Assembly: GCA_036495425.1 (NCBI GenBank)
Contig: DASXMW010000330.1
Span: 1 to 34,628 of the forward strand
Origin: Bog-532 sp036495425
GTDB taxonomy: Bacteria; Actinomycetota; Actinomycetes; Streptosporangiales; Streptosporangiaceae
DNA: 34,628 bases
Reading direction: 5' to 3'
Within the stretch, counting starts at the first letter, position 1. Each line of letters starts with the position of its first letter. The notes beneath the pieces are model-generated. The model saw only the letters and a list, made by a program, of their open reading frames with translations. It searched no databases and was not told where the DNA came from. Both the position numbers and the translations under genes were made by a program. Shown here piece by piece: positions 32,045 to 34,628 of this stretch.

Positions 32045-33096
32045 ACCTTCACCGCCTCCGACCCGGTCTCGCTCGGGGCCCCGGTCTCGGTCCGGGCCTC
32101 GGGGCCGAACTCGGGTGCGTTCTCCAGGTAGGCCACCCGGTCGTAGCCGAGCTGCTTGAACAGCCGGTTCTGGCCGGACAGCAGCCGCAGCGGCTGGCCG
32201 TCGGCGCTGAAGTGCTGCGCGATGGTGTTCTGCGGGACGTACAGGGTGTCGCCCGCGGTGATGTCGTACCGCACCGGCTCCCGGGCGACCCGGGCGTAGT
32301 ACTTCTCGTCCAGCTCGGCCGCGACCTCCCAGTGCAGGCTGTAGCCGGAGCCGCCCAGCACGTAGAGCACCTCGTCGGCCATGTGCCAGCGCCGGCCGGA
32401 CCGGCTCCCGGCCGGGATCTCCAGCTCGAAGCAGTCCACGCTGAACGTGCGCACGTCGGTGGTCTCCGGCGACGACAGCACCCGGACCCGGCCCAGCGGG
32501 GTGGTCTCCCACACGGTGTCGGCGGGCTTGACCACCTTGCGGCGCTGCTGCACACCCGGGGTCCAGATCTGCGACCAGTCCTCGCGGGGCCCGAACTTGT
32601 CCCCGTCCGGGATCGGGCCGCTCTTGCCCTGCTGGAGCAGGCCCAGGTACATCCACGCGCACTTGGCCTTGATGACCAGGGCGGTGGCCTGCTCGTCGTA
32701 GGGGTTGAAGTGACGGTGGACCGAGTCGGTGTGGACCAGCACGAGGTCGTCCTTGGCCCAGTCGTAACGCTGGCCGTCGTGGATCTCGTAGCCGCGGCCT
32801 TCGAGAATGTAGAAAGCGGCCTCGTTCTGGTGACCGTGACCGGCGTTGGAGGACTGCGGCGGCAACTGGACGAAGTGCACCTGCAGGGACTGGGTCAGGA
32901 ACGGGTCGTCACCGGGCCCCACTCGCCACCAGGTGCGGGACTGGTCGGAGTCCCCGGAGTGGCCCACCGAGGCATCGTCGGTGACGACCTCGTCGCTGCG
33001 GACCCGGGGGGCGGCCAGCTGGGCCGTGCGGAACTCCCTCAGGCCGTACTGCTCCGAGGTGATGCCCCGGAGAAACACCCGTCCCTTTTTAGCCAC
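32041..33096 (-). CDS. Bicupin protein of operon 6, possible ring-cleavage dioxygenase
   Basis: 351 aa with two cupin barrels. Barrel 1 has metal ligands in AGHGHQNEAAFYILEGRGYEI and TDSVHRHFNPYDEQ. Barrel 2 is weaker: RRWHMADEVLYVLGGSGYS keeps one His, followed by VPQNTIAQHFS. One complete and one degenerate site is the gentisate 1,2-dioxygenase pattern. GTG 33096 follows AAGGAG. The gene lies 48 bp after the ferredoxin with its own likely promoter and operator F, and overlaps the methyltransferase by 4 bp. No LigAB-type extradiol enzyme is in the window, so this is the best candidate for ring opening. Other cupin activities are possible. Confidence 0.82.
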   Translation of the reverse strand: MAKKGRVFLRGITSEQYGLREFRTAQLAAPRVRSDEVVTDDASVGHSGDSDQSRTWWRVGPGDDPFLTQSLQVHFVQLPPQSSNAGHGHQNEAAFYILEGRGYEIHDGQRYDWAKDDLVLVHTDSVHRHFNPYDEQATALVIKAKCAWMYLGLLQQGKSGPIPDGDKFGPREDWSQIWTPGVQQRRKVVKPADTVWETTPLGRVRVLSSPETTDVRTFSVDCFELEIPAGSRSGRRWHMADEVLYVLGGSGYSLHWEVAAELDEKYYARVAREPVRYDITAGDTLYVPQNTIAQHFSADGQPLRLLSGQNRLFKQLGYDRVAYLENAPEFGPEARTETGAPSETGSEAVKV

Positions 33097-33114
33097 GATG
33101 CTCCTTCGCCTATT

Positions 33115-33131
33115 GGTATTACAGTTATACC
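33115..33131. promoter_or_regulatory. Operator-like site F and internal promoter before the bicupin
   Basis: GGTATTACAGTTATACC, a near-perfect 17-bp palindrome (GGTATWACNGTWATACC). On the minus strand it contains TATAAC, a good -10, with a TCGACG-like -35 18 bp upstream. It shares the TGGT-N3-AC core with sites A-C but has a spacing one base longer. It lies in the 48-bp gap between ferredoxin and bicupin. Confidence 0.5.
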
Positions 33132-33144
33132 TCTTGACCTTTGG

Positions 33145-33486
33145 TCACGTCGAGGGTGACCAGGACTGGACCAGCGGCGTGTCCTCGCCCACCGGGCCGA
33201 GCTTGGCGCTGCCGCCCGGGTTGCCGACCGGGCCGTCCCGCCCGGGCAGCGGCTCGGCGAAGAACCGCTGGTTGTCGTCGGCGAAATCGGTCACCTGGGC
33301 GGGGGCCTTGATGTCGGTGAAGATCGCGGTCTCCGGGCAGACCGGCTCGCAGGCCCCGCAGTCGATGCACTCCCGGGGGTTGATGTAGAGCTTGCGCTCG
33401 CCTTCGTAGATGCAGTCGACCGGGCATTCCTCGATGCAGGACTTGTCCATGACGTCGATGCACGGGGCGGCGATGAAGTAGGGCAT
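33145..33486 (-). CDS. 7Fe ferredoxin (FdxA-type, [3Fe-4S][4Fe-4S])
   Basis: 113 aa. Cluster cysteines are C9, C17, C21 and C25-region (APCIDVMDKSCIEECPVDC) and C40, C43, C46 and C50 (ECIDCGACEPVCPE), the pattern of mycobacterial/Streptomyces 7Fe ferredoxins. ATG 33486 (MPYFI) matches the usual FdxA start; in-frame sequence upstream is non-conserved. A ~60-residue C-terminal tail ends the protein. It follows the reductase stop by 16 nt. It likely carries electrons from that reductase to the Rieske oxygenase. A general role in the cell is possible, but the gene order argues for this use. Confidence 0.93.
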   Translation of the reverse strand: MPYFIAAPCIDVMDKSCIEECPVDCIYEGERKLYINPRECIDCGACEPVCPETAIFTDIKAPAQVTDFADDNQRFFAEPLPGRDGPVGNPGGSAKLGPVGEDTPLVQSWSPST

Positions 33487-33502
33487 GGCGTGGTCCGTTG
33501 CG

Positions 33503-34585
33503 TCAGGCGGCCACGGTGGCCGGGGCGGGGCGGCTGCGGGCGCTGGCACTGTCTCCGCCGCTGGCACTGTCTCCGCTACTGGCACGGTCGCGGTCGCTGG
33601 AGTGGCCGGGGAACAGGCTGGCGGCGGGGTCGAGCGCGGCCACCGCGTTGTTGACCGCGGTGGCGGCCTCGCCGAACCCGACCGCGATCAGCCGGACCTT
33701 GCCCGGGTACTCGGTGATGTCGCCCGCGGCGTAGATCCGGTCCCGGTTGGTGGCCATCGACGTGCCGACCACCAGCCGGCGGTCGGTCACCTCCAGGTCC
33801 CAGGACTCCAGCGCGCTGATGTCGGCGGTGAACCCGAGCGCGGCGATGACCCCCTGGGCCGTCAGCCGGCTGGTCTGGCGGCTGCGCTTGTCCAGGACTT
33901 CGACCGCCTCGACCCAGCCATCGTGTCCGGTGGCCGCCACGACTTCGGCGTTGGTGACCACGGAGACAGGCAGGCCGAGCACCTGGCGGACCAGGCCCTG
34001 GTGGGCCCGGAAGGCGGCCCGGCGGTGCACCATGGTCACCGACCGGGCCACCGGGGCCAGGGTCAGCGCCCAGTCGAACGCGCTGTCGCCGCCGCCCACG
34101 ATGACCACATCGCGGTCCTGGTACTCCCCGGGTTCGGGCACGAAGTAGGCCAGGCCCCGGTCCTCGAACCCGGCCAGGGCCGGGAGGGGCCGGGGCGTGA
34201 AGGTGCCGATGCCGCCGGTGACCACCACGAAGCTGGCCTTGATCTTCTCGTTCTGCGAGGTGGTGACCACGGGGGCGCCGTTTTCGTAGTGCAGGCCGCG
34301 GGCTTCCGCGCCCAGCACGTACCGCGGGTCATACCGGCCCGCCTGGTCCGCGAGCCTGGCGATCAGGTCCCGGCCCTTGACCGCCGGGAAGCCGGCCACG
34401 TCGTAGATGAGCTTCTCCGGGTACATCGCCGACACCTGGCCGCCGATCTCCGGCAGCGAGTCGAGCACGGCCACGGACAGCCCCCGGAACCCGGCGTAGT
34501 ACGCGGCGTACAGGCCCACCGGCCCGGCTCCCACGATGAGCGCGTCCACATCGTGTTCCGGGATGGTGCTGTGCGGATGCGACAC
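33503..34585 (-). CDS. Thioredoxin reductase-like ferredoxin-NADP+ reductase (YumC type)
   Basis: About 360 aa. FAD motif ALIVGAGPVGLYAAYYAGFRG, the YumC-specific IGGQVSAMYPEKLIYDVAGFP, NADP motif VVIVGGGDSAFDWALTLAP, and C-terminal FAD contact IYAAGDITEYPGKVRLIAVGFGEAATAVNN. There is no CxxC redox pair, which separates it from thioredoxin reductase. GTG 34585 is chosen because GGGAGGAG lies 6 nt before it; an open frame to 34627 would run through the operator. The last ~35 residues are a Ser/Gly/Asp/Ala repeat. It heads operon 6 and should reduce the 7Fe ferredoxin. The promoter lies at the window edge. Confidence 0.92.
   Translation of the reverse strand: MSHPHSTIPEHDVDALIVGAGPVGLYAAYYAGFRGLSVAVLDSLPEIGGQVSAMYPEKLIYDVAGFPAVKGRDLIARLADQAGRYDPRYVLGAEARGLHYENGAPVVTTSQNEKIKASFVVVTGGIGTFTPRPLPALAGFEDRGLAYFVPEPGEYQDRDVVIVGGGDSAFDWALTLAPVARSVTMVHRRAAFRAHQGLVRQVLGLPVSVVTNAEVVAATGHDGWVEAVEVLDKRSRQTSRLTAQGVIAALGFTADISALESWDLEVTDRRLVVGTSMATNRDRIYAAGDITEYPGKVRLIAVGFGEAATAVNNAVAALDPAASLFPGHSSDRDRASSGDSASGGDSASARSRPAPATVAA
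33542..33595. repeat. 18-bp tandem repeat encoding the C-terminal tail of the ferredoxin reductase
   Basis: Two near-identical 18-bp units (GCTGGCACTGTCTCCGCC at 33542-33559 and 33560-33577) and a degenerate third. They encode the SGDSAS-like repeats of the reductase tail. Confidence 0.75.
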
Positions 34586-34601
34586 CAGGCTCCTCCCATT
34601 G

Positions 34602-34619
34602 AGGACTAAGGTCATACCA
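34602..34619. promoter_or_regulatory. Island operator site G (ahead of operon 6)
   Basis: On the minus strand: TGGTATGACCTTAGTCCT. The first 12 bases are identical to sites B and C, including AATGG just upstream; the second half is degenerate. The TGGTATGAC part fits an extended -10 whose start point would leave a ~20-nt leader holding the GGGAGGAG site of the reductase. Confidence 0.6.
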
Positions 34620-34628
34620 TTCTGCAAC

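Noticed and set aside
32037..32048. GGTATGACC at the methyltransferase start as a further operator
   Set aside because: Only a half-site, located inside coding sequence at an ATGA overlap; best explained by chance.
32045..32662. N-terminal extension of the methyltransferase frame
   Set aside because: Out-of-frame reading of the bicupin; the ATGA overlap and the conserved methyltransferase start fit 32044.

Overview
This is a high-GC window with the GTG/TTG starts, overlapping start/stop codons and mycofactocin genes typical of Actinomycetota. Genus cannot be told from the sequence alone. I support 34 protein genes. No tRNA, rRNA, CRISPR array or insertion sequence was seen, and no gene-free gap exceeds about 170 bp.

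Left part (1-9.5 kb), mixed functions. A partial mycofactocin locus comes first: mftC and the short precursor gene mftA on the minus strand, diverging from the TetR-type regulator mftR. The RRE gene mftB that normally sits between mftA and mftC is absent. Then come a LysR regulator diverging from an MFS exporter, an AHSA1/SRPBCC protein, an AraC regulator diverging from an aldo/keto reductase, a MetE-like zinc methyltransferase and a DUF72 protein.

Right part (9.5-34.6 kb), one large catabolic island of five or six operons. (1) A LivJ-type lipoprotein, a single-chain LivH-LivM-LivG protein, LivF and a 3-hydroxyisobutyrate-dehydrogenase-like enzyme. (2) A single-cupin protein. (3) On the minus strand, a TctA-TctB fusion, a TctC lipoprotein, a bicupin and a Pch2/TRIP13-like AAA+ ATPase. 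(4) On the minus strand, a zinc alcohol dehydrogenase, a LigK/RraA-type aldolase, a LigJ-type hydratase and a class II aldolase/decarboxylase. (5) Diverging from (4), a 4,5-dihydroxyphthalate-decarboxylase-like protein, RpiB and malate dehydrogenase. (6) On the minus strand, a YumC-type ferredoxin reductase, a 7Fe ferredoxin, a bicupin, a SAM methyltransferase, a phthalate-4,5-dioxygenase-like Rieske oxygenase, an unknown 172-aa protein, a PanB-like TIM barrel and an alpha/beta hydrolase with Cys at the nucleophile elbow.

The families suggest uptake of an aromatic (di)carboxylate, Rieske hydroxylation, decarboxylation, ring cleavage (no LigAB is present; a cupin is the best candidate), then hydration and aldol cleavage to pyruvate and oxaloacetate, the latter used by malate dehydrogenase. 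The pathway is inference; the families are clear.

The island is tied together by a repeated promoter motif. An 18-bp imperfect palindrome, TGGTATGACMTTATGCCA, precedes operons 1, 2 and 3. A variant with one good half lies ahead of operon 6, and looser TGGTNNNAC versions lie in the divergent promoter of operons 4/5 and inside operon 6. It looks like a FadR/VanR-type GntR operator; the regulator itself is not in the window.
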